From Arsenophonus sp052174535 (GTDB taxonomy: Bacteria; Pseudomonadota; Gammaproteobacteria; Enterobacterales; Enterobacteriaceae): a DNA stretch of 64,000 nucleotides. Position numbers and translations under genes: made by a program. Under the pieces are notes generated by a model. It ran no database searches. It was given only the letters and a program-made list of their open reading frames with translations, and had not been told where the DNA came from. Of this stretch, positions 1-8,716 are shown piece by piece. Numbering within the stretch: the first letter of the stretch is position 1; each line of letters starts with the position of its first letter. The stretch is taken from positions 1 to 64,000 of the forward strand of contig JBQMRQ010000002.1 of assembly GCA_052174535.1 (NCBI GenBank). Direction: 5' to 3'.

Positions 1-313
1 GTTGACCACGACGTAAACTATCGCTATCCATTGCGGGTAGATCATCATGGATTAATGAATAAGCATGAATGCATTCAACAACCACAGCAGGTACATCCAG
101 ATTTTCCACGGTAACATTTAACATATCACCTATAGCATAAACTAAAAAAGGTCTTAGTCGTTTTCCACCAAGTAATGTGCTATATTTCATCGCCATAACT
201 AGTTGACTTTGATTAAATGGAAGGCGCTGAAATTGGTTTAATAGAATTTTATTGACGCGATCTTGTACCCATTGGCGCTGTTCCGCAAAGGAAAGAGTCA
301 CTATTTCAGACAT
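1..313 (-). CDS. ispA: (2E,6E)-farnesyl diphosphate synthase, 5' part only
   Basis: This is the N-terminal ~104 codons of the enterobacterial polyprenyl synthase that condenses DMAPP/GPP with IPP to farnesyl diphosphate, the precursor for ubiquinone and undecaprenyl lipids. The reading frame is open from the ATG at 313 down to the window edge, so the gene continues outside. Visible landmarks are LLGGKRLRPFLVY (IPP-binding Lys/Arg region) and IHAYSLIHDDLPAMD, which carries the first aspartate-rich motif (DDxxxxD). The residue after that motif is Ser where E. coli has Asp. The start lies 3 nt downstream of the xseB stop, so xseB and ispA are translationally adjacent, as in other enterobacteria (where dxs follows). 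No decay is visible in this part. Confidence 0.93.
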   Translation of the reverse strand, partial: MSEIVTLSFAEQRQWVQDRVNKILLNQFQRLPFNQSQLVMAMKYSTLLGGKRLRPFLVYAIGDMLNVTVENLDVPAVVVECIHAYSLIHDDLPAMDSDSLRRGQ

Positions 314-316
314 AAT

Positions 317-571
317 TTATTTATCTTCCGGCCTAAAGTTATCTAGTGGTGCATTATCATCGGCTTGTAATAAAATTTTAACGCGTTGCTCTGCCTGTTG
401 CAACGCTTTTTGTCCTTCTCTAGCTAATTGGATTCCATGTTCAAATTCACTTAATGCTTTTTCCAGCGGAAGTTTACCTGATTCTAAGCGTGTGAGAATC
501 TTTTCTATCTCTGTTAGAGAAGATTCAAAAGATAACGGATCTTGTCTATCAGATGTTTTCTTTTTATCCAT
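317..571 (-). CDS. xseB: Exodeoxyribonuclease VII small subunit
   Basis: 84 residues, close to the 80 of E. coli XseB. XseB associates with XseA to form exonuclease VII, which degrades single-stranded DNA to oligonucleotides in the cytoplasm. The body LSFESSLTEIEKILTRLES followed by LPLEKALSEFEHGIQLAREG is the family signature of two amphipathic helices. The ATG at 571 is preceded by an AAGG element about 9 nt upstream. It is first in the xseB-ispA(-dxs) operon and divergent from thiI across 223 bp. Whether XseA is still encoded cannot be judged from this window; without it XseB would have no known role. Confidence 0.95.
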   Translation of the reverse strand: MDKKKTSDRQDPLSFESSLTEIEKILTRLESGKLPLEKALSEFEHGIQLAREGQKALQQAEQRVKILLQADDNAPLDNFRPEDK

Positions 572-794
572 ATTTATTTACCTTAATATCTAATGAACTA
601 TGCGCGTGCCCAGGTAGTTTATTTTACTACATTATGCATAGAATTTATTCTTTTTATAATTTTTAACGATTAACATAGCACAATATATAAGTGAGATATA
701 TTTCTCCCATTTAAATTAAATGCTCTGCCTGCGCTAATTATATGTATAATATACGTTTATTTATAAAACTAAAAATCAACTTTTATATAAAATT
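572..794. promoter_or_regulatory. Divergent xseB/thiI intergenic region with a candidate thiI -10 box
   Basis: Short AT-rich spacer between divergent genes. On the plus strand TATAAT at 745-750, immediately preceded by TG, is a plausible -10 for thiI and would give a leader of about 40 nt. No convincing -35 is present 16-18 bp upstream. No Shine-Dalgarno sequence is evident directly before the thiI ATG, where the sequence is almost pure A/T. On the minus strand TAAAAT near 625-630 could serve xseB. These are by-eye motif calls. Confidence 0.35.
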
Positions 795-2243
795 ATGAAA
801 TTTATTATTAAACTATTTCCTGAAATTACTATTAAAAGCAAATCAGTGCGCTTACGCTTTATTGCAATATTGGCTAGCAATATTCTTAATATATTGAAGG
901 TGTTAGATTCAGAAATTATCGTTAATAGATATTGGGATAATATTGAAGTTCGCACTAAAAAAAACACATTTTATAATAAAATTTATGATGCCTTAACAAG
1001 AATTCCTGGTATTCATCATATTTTATTAGTTGAAGAACATCAATTCCGTGATATACATCATATTTTTGAATTAACTTATGAAAGTTATGCTAAATTTCTA
1101 ACCAATAAAACTTTTTGCGTACGAGTTAAACGTTGTGGTCAACACGATTTTACTTCAATCGAAGTAGAACGTTATGTTGGTGGGGGATTAAATCAATATA
1201 TTTCGTCAGCTAAAGTAAAACTCAACAAGCCTAATCTCACCATAAATCTTGAAATTAAAAACGATAAAGTTATTCTTGTTAAATCCCGTATTCAAGGCAT
1301 TGGTGGCTTTCCTATCGGTACACAAGAAGATGTTTTATCATTAATATCAGGTGGTTTTGATTCAAGTGTATCTAGCTACATGTTAATACGGCGTGGTTGT
1401 CGAGTTCATTACTGTTTTTTTAATCTGAGTGGTACAAATCATGATATTGGCGTAAAACAAATTGCTTATCATCTTTGGCATCGTTTTGCTCGTTCACATA
1501 AAGTGCGTTTTATTGCGATAGATTTTGCTCCAATTATAAATGAGATTTTTGAAAAGATTGATGATAGTCAAATGGGAGTAGTCTTAAAAAGAATGATGGT
1601 ACGGGCTGCATCTATGATAGCAGAACGTTATGGAGTTCAGGCATTAGTAACCGGAGAAGCGTTAGGGCAAGTTTCTACCCAGACATTAACCAATCTACGT
1701 ATAATTGACAATGTTACTAACATATTGATTTTACGACCATTAATTTCATATGATAAAGAAAGTATTATTAATATTTCTCGTGAGATAGGGACTGAAGATT
1801 TTTCACGTACAATACCCGAATTTTGTAGCGTTATCTCTAAAAAGCCAACGGTGAAAGCAGTAAAAATAAAAATTGAAGAACAAGAAACTAATTTTAATTT
1901 TACTCTGCTTGATCATCTTGTTAGTAAAGCACAAAATATTGATATTCGTCAGCTAATAAATGATAGGCAAAATGAAATGCCAGAAGTAGAAATTGTCACT
2001 AGATTTTCAATCGATGATATTATTCTGGATATTCGTGCTCCTGATGAACAAAAAACACATCCACTCAAGCTTAAAGGTGTTAAAATAATGTTATTGCCAT
2101 TTTATAAGCTGAATAACCAATTTGGTGAGTTACAGCAAGAAAAATCCTATTTGCTTTATTGTGATCACGGTATTATGAGCCGCTTACAGGTAATTTATTT
2201 AAATGAACAAGGTTTTAAAAATGTAAAAGTGTATCAGCCTTAA
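795..2243 (+). CDS. thiI: tRNA 4-thiouridine / thiazole sulfurtransferase ThiI
   Basis: 482 residues, the same length as E. coli ThiI. It adenylates U8 of tRNA and transfers persulfide sulfur from IscS to make 4-thiouridine, and in most enterobacteria it also hands sulfur to ThiS for thiazole synthesis. Domains in order: N-terminal ferredoxin-like domain, THUMP domain (about 60-165), PP-loop ATPase with SGGFDS at 185-190, and a C-terminal rhodanese domain. Both functional cysteines are present: Cys344 in PEFCS and the catalytic rhodanese Cys456 in LLYCDHGIMSRL. The gene is therefore intact including the rhodanese domain that some lineages lack. It stands alone between the divergent xseB and a decayed region. 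No Shine-Dalgarno is evident, but the N-terminus matches the family and the ATG at 795 is the natural start. Confidence 0.97.
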   Translation: MKFIIKLFPEITIKSKSVRLRFIAILASNILNILKVLDSEIIVNRYWDNIEVRTKKNTFYNKIYDALTRIPGIHHILLVEEHQFRDIHHIFELTYESYAKFLTNKTFCVRVKRCGQHDFTSIEVERYVGGGLNQYISSAKVKLNKPNLTINLEIKNDKVILVKSRIQGIGGFPIGTQEDVLSLISGGFDSSVSSYMLIRRGCRVHYCFFNLSGTNHDIGVKQIAYHLWHRFARSHKVRFIAIDFAPIINEIFEKIDDSQMGVVLKRMMVRAASMIAERYGVQALVTGEALGQVSTQTLTNLRIIDNVTNILILRPLISYDKESIINISREIGTEDFSRTIPEFCSVISKKPTVKAVKIKIEEQETNFNFTLLDHLVSKAQNIDIRQLINDRQNEMPEVEIVTRFSIDDIILDIRAPDEQKTHPLKLKGVKIMLLPFYKLNNQFGELQQEKSYLLYCDHGIMSRLQVIYLNEQGFKNVKVYQP

Positions 2244-2929
2244 TGTGATGATCAGTTAATTCACCTTACCTTAAGGATATAAATCAATTTAAGAGAATAT
2301 GTACAATTTGCTGATATATCATCATTAGTTAGCACAGTAATAAATGCTAGGTGAAAGGAAAAATTGCGAAACAATTTCTGCTGTTTTTTGACAACTAATA
2401 GCTAGATAATTTTAAGTAAAAGTCAATAGGTGTTATCACTAGCCCCTGCCTAGTAAATAATTTTGCGTTCGTTATATTAAACACAAGAATTAACGCATTT
2501 ATGGATGATAACTTTTATTTTCTAAACTAGAATAAACCGGTAATATTATCGATCATAAATAAATATGATATTCAAATATCCATTCAGAACTACATAAATT
2601 GCAGTAATAATTTACCCAAAATGATTGAGCTAATAATTTTAAATGATCAGAGTTTATCACTAAACATTTCTTTACTTTTTAGTTCACCAGTAATTCAATG
2701 GCACTAAAATCTTGTTCAATAATCTTAATTAAGGTGTGTCGGTAAGAATTTTTAGCTGCAAGAAAGGTTAATACTAATTTGCTATTATCTGCGGTATTCG
2801 CGATTATTACTGGAATATCGTATCTAGTTAACATAGCAATCACTATTATAAGCTTCTATTTTTTTGCTAGCATTACACCAGAAACGAAGATGATTAGGTG
2901 TGATGTTAGAGTTTCTCTATACTTTTTTT
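2244..2929. other. Non-coding stretch after thiI, nothing recognised
   Basis: About 690 bp of AT-rich sequence with stops in all frames. In E. coli yajL follows here on the opposite strand; I could not find a convincing trace of it. No clear terminator hairpin follows thiI. Confidence 0.5.
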
Positions 2930-3780
2930 AATATATAAATAGGCTATAGTTAGTAAAGGTTGTTGTTTTGTTTGCAATGCAATTTGTAGTCACTTCCATA
3001 TTCTAATTATTGTGGTTTTAATAATTTATTTCAGGCGAAATAATTCGGTAAATAAAACAATCCTGCACCATGAAATTTATTTAGATATTCTTTTAATCAG
3101 CTAATATTATAGCTGTTAATATTTTGAATATAGAATTCCTTACCAATAACTTCTCTAAATATTCAGCCTTATTAAGAAATAGTGACTAATTCATGCTTAT
3201 TAGAAAAGATTTCGTATAATTTTGCTTCTTCCAAGTAAAAAAGGACTCTTATCAAAAATTAACTCAAGAGAACGGCTAATATATTCTGCATTAAACTTTT
3301 TAAAAATTTCATCGCTCATTAATAACACCTTATTAATATAAGGCGCTTAAAGCGTAATTTGTTCTTTCTACTTTTACCTCCTACTTTCCAGCACTTTCTA
3401 TATTTTATGTGGGATTATAACATCCATCTTTAAAAGATTCAGAGAAAAATATTTCATCGATTTTAAAATATACTTAGTGCATTTAAGTTAGATATCGCCG
3501 ATGAAGTAAAGAAAAACAGTGACTCCAATCTAAACGCTGTTTTAAAAACAATGCCTGTTTGTTTTCCTAATTCCAGTAAGTGAAGGGATTTATTTTAGGA
3601 TTAGCAAAATTTGCTTGCATTATAATATATAATCATCTTGATAAGTACTTTACGGAACTAGATAACTATACTTTTTATACACTTTAGATTGATTTCTTAT
3701 ACGTATGCGATAAGAATATCAATTCTTATAATTACACCATATCTTTTTATGAACTTTTCATGTTTTTAGTCAGAGAATAA
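2930..3780 (-). mobile_element. IS1595-family (ISXO2-like) transposase remnant, copy 1
   Basis: Decayed element read on the minus strand with many stops and frameshifts. Pieces that match ISXO2-like transposases are LGKQTGIVFKTAFR near 3500-3560, a DKSPF...EIFSNKHELVTIS stretch near 3180-3250, and NKFHGAGLFYLPNYFA near 3030-3080 (family pattern FHGVATKYLxNYLxW). It is repeated at 37.87-38.64 kb in the same orientation and at 51.09-51.69 kb in the opposite orientation; the three copies share anchors such as GGTAAATAAAAC. Ends are not resolved; no intact inverted repeats were identified. Confidence 0.6.
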
Positions 3781-4689
3781 AGAGAAGAGGGACTCTTCCT
3801 GTAAAAGTACCTCTAATGATGAATAAACAAGTAAAAATAATCACACTGTTTTTCACTCATTTTGATATTTTTATCCCCACTTTCAGCTAGTATAAAAGCA
3901 TTTAAGATGTGGAAGTCAATTTTTACTAGAGAGAAGGAGGGAATCGTAAGAAGATAATCTTGACGGTAATTAAATAGGCAAAATATCGATTGATATTGCG
4001 GCCTTTTTTGTTTATAAGTAAGCATATATTTTGATCAATCCTTATTGATACCAACCAGGAAATCATTAATATTCATGTGGGTTGTCTATAACATATTGAA
4101 TAATATAAAATATATCGCCTTACCTATCTAGTTAAGTCACCGTAGCACCCAGAAGATTTAATAATAAATATGCTATTATATAGAATCAAGTTTCTAACTG
4201 TAGAATAGTCATTTAATTGAATGAAAATTATTTAACTATACACAGAGTGTAACTCATTCTATAACATAGAATGTGATTTACCTGCGTAACTGTCAACATT
4301 GCGAATATACATGAGAATTTAATCGATTATAGAGTAAAGTAATAAATATAAAATCTATAATATTAACATATTTTAAGGGATTTACCTGCTTAAAATATGC
4401 AATTTTCCCAACATAATCTTCCTGCTACCGTTCATAGAATTTTTTGGTAAAAATGAAATACTAAAAAATTCGGAGTAACCAATGAGCAATATCAAAAAAT
4501 TAAAACGATAAGGAATGAAAAGGTAGATAACATTAACGAACGTTGCTCCACATGTAAAGGGGAGAAATTTGCTGCTTTCGGGATCTGCATGATCTAAGTA
4601 TTGTTTATAGTCTTCAATATATAATATATGAATTTTTAAGAATTCAGGTAGATAGCTAAGAATAAATCTTATAAAAATCATAAACTATA
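3781..4689. other. Decayed stretch, unidentified; includes a 99-codon open frame
   Basis: This lies in the slot that holds panE, yajQ and yajR in E. coli, but none can be recognised. A 99-codon frame on the minus strand (4382-4681) contains aromatic/hydrophobic runs such as FVNVIYLFIPYRFNFLILL. It could be a broken membrane-protein gene or chance; I do not recognise it. A 70-codon minus frame at 3813-4025 looks like noise. Confidence 0.35.
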
Positions 4690-5510
4690 ATAAATCAAAA
4701 AATAACACGCAACTTCACCTATTACACTACTTATTTATCCGAACTGCTTTATGATTTCCTACCGAAATAAATGATGATAGAAACAGACTGAATTTCATAA
4801 TACCTCAAAAGAAAGCATACGGCAATGATATACGACTTGGTTCCTAAATTTTTATCGACACATAGGTAATAATTATCCCGCCTCTAGTCATGATTTATTA
4901 AAATTTTAAGTAAAGGTAAAGACAAAGTCGATTATGCTGGATATAACTGTATTAAAGAGAAAATTACTAAAAAGTATGCTTCCAAACGAATTTATCATCT
5001 ATAGGGAACCAGAGATAATTTCAGTCTCCTTTAACCCTTAGAAAAACATACAAAGATAAGTGAGGGTATCCTGAACAAATACGGACAAGCTGAAGATTTC
5101 TTTTTTCTGGAAAGATACCAAAAGAGTAATTTATTCATATGTATATCTCCTCAGCTCAACTAAACTTCTTTTTATTATTAATTACGGCTGAAATAACTTT
5201 ATTAAAAATACGTTAAAAGTATCAACTTGGAGACGGGATCCTATTTGTAGAAAGAATTCTTTTCTAAATCATTTGTATTATAGTTATCAAGACGACTACT
5301 ACTGCAACTCTCCTGAATGTTCTCCCACAGTTATTTTTCTGTTAAAATTGTAAGTGAACAGCTCGTAGTTCATACAGAGTTAAAGCTACCGAGCAGTAAG
5401 TTAGCACAACAGATTCATAGTTATACCCAACTTCAACTTGCAACAGATTACTTTTACTATACCTCATCTTCTTTGGCCTTTTCAACAATAACTGATCATT
5501 ACTCGCTACT
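4690..5510 (+). mobile_element. IS91-like transposase remnant, copy 1 (3'-truncated)
   Basis: Homologous along most of its length to 45560-46785, in the same orientation. Both copies contain a frame resembling the IS91-type pattern WQHITFTMP..LWP: here QQ/ATDYFYYTSSSLAF, and in the second copy DFHWQHITFTMPHLL. A CNSPEC-like piece near 5300 may be a trace of the N-terminal zinc-binding region. The copy stops where an IS256-type remnant begins at about 5511. The family assignment rests mainly on the better copy at 46.5 kb. Confidence 0.5.
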
Positions 5511-6185
5511 TAATAAAGGCGATTAGCTTATCTAACAAAATTATATATGCCTTCAGTCAAGAAGTAAACGTTAGGCGTATGGCTAAATCACCCAGCTAGC
5601 CTTAGTTGATGTTCTTTAAGGAATTGCTGTTTTAGTCTCCTGATAGTACTCTGCAGAAAGATCATGCGATTCTTGGTGGAAGCGTTCTCCACATAGCTTA
5701 GTGAAAATCATCAGTGAGTATCCTTAAATAGGACCACCATGGTAATAACTCTTCACTACTTTTCCATACTTCAGATAAGATGGCAGAAAGAAGCTGTTGA
5801 AGCATATTCTGTTGCTGCTGAAATTTCCTAATCTTAGGGACTTTAATCTCAAGATCGCCAATAGCAGTTTATATGATTCACTATAGCAAATAATCGTTAT
5901 AGTCGACGGCATATTCCTCGTTGAGGAATGGTATTGAGCATGTTGTTGCAACTGTGATTTCGAGCTTTAGGCTTAACGACAGATACTATCAACTTTCTGG
6001 CACAATTACGAATTAGTTTATGCAAGGGGGATTTTTAAACAGGTAATATCTATTTTGTATTTATCTGCAGAGTAGACTTTTTATAGCATATCATCTCTCT
6101 GTTATTGAAATTATCTACAAAATTAATCAACAGAATACACCATACCATGCATAAAACTCTATACACCAAAAATTAAACATAACTC
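5511..6185 (-). mobile_element. IS256-family remnant E (5' half only)
   Basis: Minus-strand 5' half of the IS256-type element that occurs nine times in the window. The frame at 5724-5951 reads FFLPSYLKYGKVVKSYYHGG, equivalent to the IS256 pattern SALLPPYLKRxKSVEELLPW. The start-side end carries the terminal sequence seen in other copies, ending in ATACACC...AACTC at 6185. The 3' half of the transposase is missing; IS91-like sequence takes its place at about 5510. Confidence 0.75.
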
Positions 6186-6859
6186 TTTTCCATTAAGAAA
6201 ATATGCTTATTTCTTAAAAATATCATCTAAACTAATAAGATTGTAATAATCTGGGAGAGAATTTTGCAATATAAAAAGATTGCTAAAACTTATTTCTATA
6301 AAAGCTATAGGTTTAATTCTATTTTGTTCGCTAACAGATCGGGAAATATCGCTATAATCGCGATAGAAATAGCTCCTGCAGTTTACAAGAAATTGGCAAT
6401 AATGATATCTCAAAAAAAGTATCATCATTGCTGTGATCACACTGTTAGTAACAATTAATTACTTACTACCAAATTGATCAAACAATAAACTAAATAGAAT
6501 TTTATAGATAGCATAACTGATAACATAAATTTCAATAATTAGAGGAAATAATCAATTTGTTAGCATCTTTCAGTTTACGCAGATAACTCACTAATATGTG
6601 CAATACCATACATATAACCAGCATATATAATGTAAATACAGCCAATAACTCCAAGTTGTCTTTAATTCTATTGCCGTCATTTTATTATTATTTATAATTT
6701 TGCTTAGAATCTTTAGAAGAGGATATTATAAAATGGTTTTATTAATTCGTTAATCTATTTATTGAACAAACATTAGCAAAATGAATAAATAAATAGAGAA
6801 TTCATTCGAATTTTAGCTGTTTTATAACCATGAAACTAGTGGCAATTATTTACTACTAC
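6186..6859. other. Non-coding stretch downstream of cyoE
   Basis: About 670 bp with no recognised gene. Open frames of 64-77 codons on both strands (6207-6440 minus, 6264-6458 plus) overlap each other and have no family resemblance. yajR occupies this position in E. coli, but no MFS-transporter motif was found. No strong terminator hairpin is visible after the cyoE stop. Confidence 0.45.
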
Positions 6860-7753
6860 TCAAGATAAATTATTATTTGAAATAGATAAAAGTCTGTCAG
6901 TGGTAACTGAATCAATCGACATCATAACGCTGAGAGCGGTAATTGCTACAATAGAGAATATAAATAGTCTTCTTGCCCAAAGAAGATCATCATTCTGATT
7001 TTTGAAGCCAGAAATTGCCATACCAATCCAACATAAACTGACCGTAATGGCTACAATAAGATATTTATAGCCGGTATATCCAGTAATAGCTAACATTATG
7101 GTTGCTACCATAAAAGCAAGTGTATATAGAAATATATGGGCTTTGGCAACCAAAATTCCTTTAATTACTGGTAATACTGGAATATTAGCAGTTTTATAAT
7201 CCTTGAATCGAAAGATAGCAATTGCATAAGTGTGTGGTATTTGCCATAAGCTAAAGATAAATAGCAGAATTAATGCTCCCAAATCAAATTGATCAGCAAC
7301 AGCGCAGTAACCAATGAGTGGCGGCGCAGCGCCTGATAAGCTGCCTATCAGGGTTCCATAAACTGATTTACGTTTCATATAGAGACTATAAATGCTAACA
7401 TAAATAATAAAACCGATAATAGTAAGTAATACTGCTAAGATATTGGTAGCAATATATAGTAAAGTTATACCAGAAATGCCAAGTATACTGGCATAAATTA
7501 AACAAATTTTTGGTGCAATAAGACCTTTAACCAAAGGTCGACTTTTGGTTCTTTCCATCATTTGATCGATATCGCGATCAATATAATTATTAAAAACGCA
7601 ACCAGAAGCAACAACCAGAGATACACCGAGTAATGTAGCAATGAATAAAGGGTAATCTATTATACCTTTAGCTGCAAGCATAAACCCGCCAATAATAGAA
7701 ATTAGATTACCGAAAATAATGCCTGGTTTGGTCACTAGTAGATACTGCTTCAT
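6860..7753 (-). CDS. cyoE: Protoheme IX farnesyltransferase (heme O synthase)
   Basis: 297 residues, UbiA-family polytopic membrane protein that adds a farnesyl group to heme b to give the heme o needed at the binuclear site of CyoB. The first aspartate-rich motif is NNYIDRDIDQMM (about 55-66) followed by TKSRPL. The second region FRFKDYKTANIPVLPVIKG also matches E. coli CyoE closely. The C-terminus ALSVMMSIDSV is conserved, so the gene appears complete. It is last in the cyo operon, 16 nt after cyoD. Farnesyl diphosphate for its reaction would come from IspA, encoded at the start of this window. Confidence 0.97.
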   Translation of the reverse strand: MKQYLLVTKPGIIFGNLISIIGGFMLAAKGIIDYPLFIATLLGVSLVVASGCVFNNYIDRDIDQMMERTKSRPLVKGLIAPKICLIYASILGISGITLLYIATNILAVLLTIIGFIIYVSIYSLYMKRKSVYGTLIGSLSGAAPPLIGYCAVADQFDLGALILLFIFSLWQIPHTYAIAIFRFKDYKTANIPVLPVIKGILVAKAHIFLYTLAFMVATIMLAITGYTGYKYLIVAITVSLCWIGMAISGFKNQNDDLLWARRLFIFSIVAITALSVMMSIDSVTTDRLLSISNNNLS

Positions 7754-7769
7754 TTAGATAGATAACTCT

Positions 7770-8102
7770 TTAGTTAAGCATCATATTGATGCTTAAGTTA
7801 TACATTATCCACAGCGAACCAATAACAATAATGGCAATTATAAGTATTGTGAACAGGAAAGCAACCAGATTCCACCTCTTATCTGAAGAGGTGTTCATAT
7901 GTAAGAAACAGATAAGATGTACCAGGATCTGAGTAATTGCTGTACTAATAACTATCCATAGAATGATGTCATGAGATATAGTGCTATTTATTACCATCCA
8001 AAAAGGGATGACCGTTAAAATAACGGAGAGTATAAAGCCGATTAAATAGGTCTTCATACTACCATGACTAGCACCAGAGTTCGGTGTATTCGTGTAATTC
8101 AT
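7770..8102 (-). CDS. cyoD: Cytochrome bo3 ubiquinol oxidase subunit IV
   Basis: 110 residues, near the E. coli length (109). Small inner-membrane subunit with three transmembrane segments, thought to help assembly or stability of the CuB site. The N-terminus TPNSGASHGSMKTYLIGFILSVILT and the segment LVHLICFLHMNTSSDKRWN are family hallmarks. Its ATG overlaps the cyoC stop in an ATGA-type 4-nt overlap (8099-8102), so translation is coupled. Confidence 0.95.
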   Translation of the reverse strand: MNYTNTPNSGASHGSMKTYLIGFILSVILTVIPFWMVINSTISHDIILWIVISTAITQILVHLICFLHMNTSSDKRWNLVAFLFTILIIAIIVIGSLWIMYNLSINMMLN

Positions 8103-8716
8103 GCAATCGCCCCCAACAAATAAACAACACTAAATACGCAGATCCAAACAATATCTAAGAAGTGCCAAAAAAGACTTAAGCAACTTAAACGGGTTTGATT
8201 AACAACAGTGAGCCCATGACGTGATATATGGATTATCATTACAATAATCCAGGCTAAACCAAAGCTTACATGGATACCATGTGTGCTAATTAGCATAAAG
8301 AAAGCAGATAGAAAAGCGCTGCGATCAGGTCCATAATCTTTAGAAATAAGGTCATGGAATTCATAAATTTCCATGATAACAAAGCTAAATCCAAGTAAAA
8401 AAGTAATTAATAGCCATAACTTAACTAAATTTATTTTTTGCTTATACATAGCAAGCATAGAAAATCCATAAGCGATACTACTAAATAATAACAGAAAGGT
8501 TTCAAGCAAAACAAAATTGAGATTAAAAATATCCTTTCCTATTGGCCCGTCGGCAGTACCATGAACTAGAACAACATAGGTAGCAAATAGGCAAGCGAAC
8601 AGGATCAAATCGCTCATTAAATAGATCCAAAAACCAAATATTTTTATTGCACCTATATTATATTCTCCATGATTTTGATGGGAAATATGTTGATTAATTA
8701 TTGAATTAGTTGACAT
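8099..8716 (-). CDS. cyoC: Cytochrome bo3 ubiquinol oxidase subunit III
   Basis: 205 residues, one longer than E. coli CyoC. COX3-like inner-membrane subunit with five transmembrane helices that supports the proton-pumping core. Recognisable blocks are KIFGFWIYLMSDLILFACLF, the LLLFSSIAYGFSM helix, and STHGIHVSFGLAW with its conserved histidines. It overlaps the 3' end of cyoB by 11 nt, as in E. coli. No frameshift or missing helix. Confidence 0.96.
   Translation of the reverse strand: MSTNSIINQHISHQNHGEYNIGAIKIFGFWIYLMSDLILFACLFATYVVLVHGTADGPIGKDIFNLNFVLLETFLLLFSSIAYGFSMLAMYKQKINLVKLWLLITFLLGFSFVIMEIYEFHDLISKDYGPDRSAFLSAFFMLISTHGIHVSFGLAWIIVMIIHISRHGLTVVNQTRLSCLSLFWHFLDIVWICVFSVVYLLGAIA

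Noticed and set aside
252..593. 113-codon plus-strand frame
   Set aside because: Antisense to xseB and ispA, both clearly identified.
776..967. 63-codon minus-strand frame
   Set aside because: Antisense to the thiI start region.
4382..4681. 99-codon minus-strand frame as a real gene
   Set aside because: No family resemblance and no ribosome-binding site; kept only as part of an unresolved stretch.
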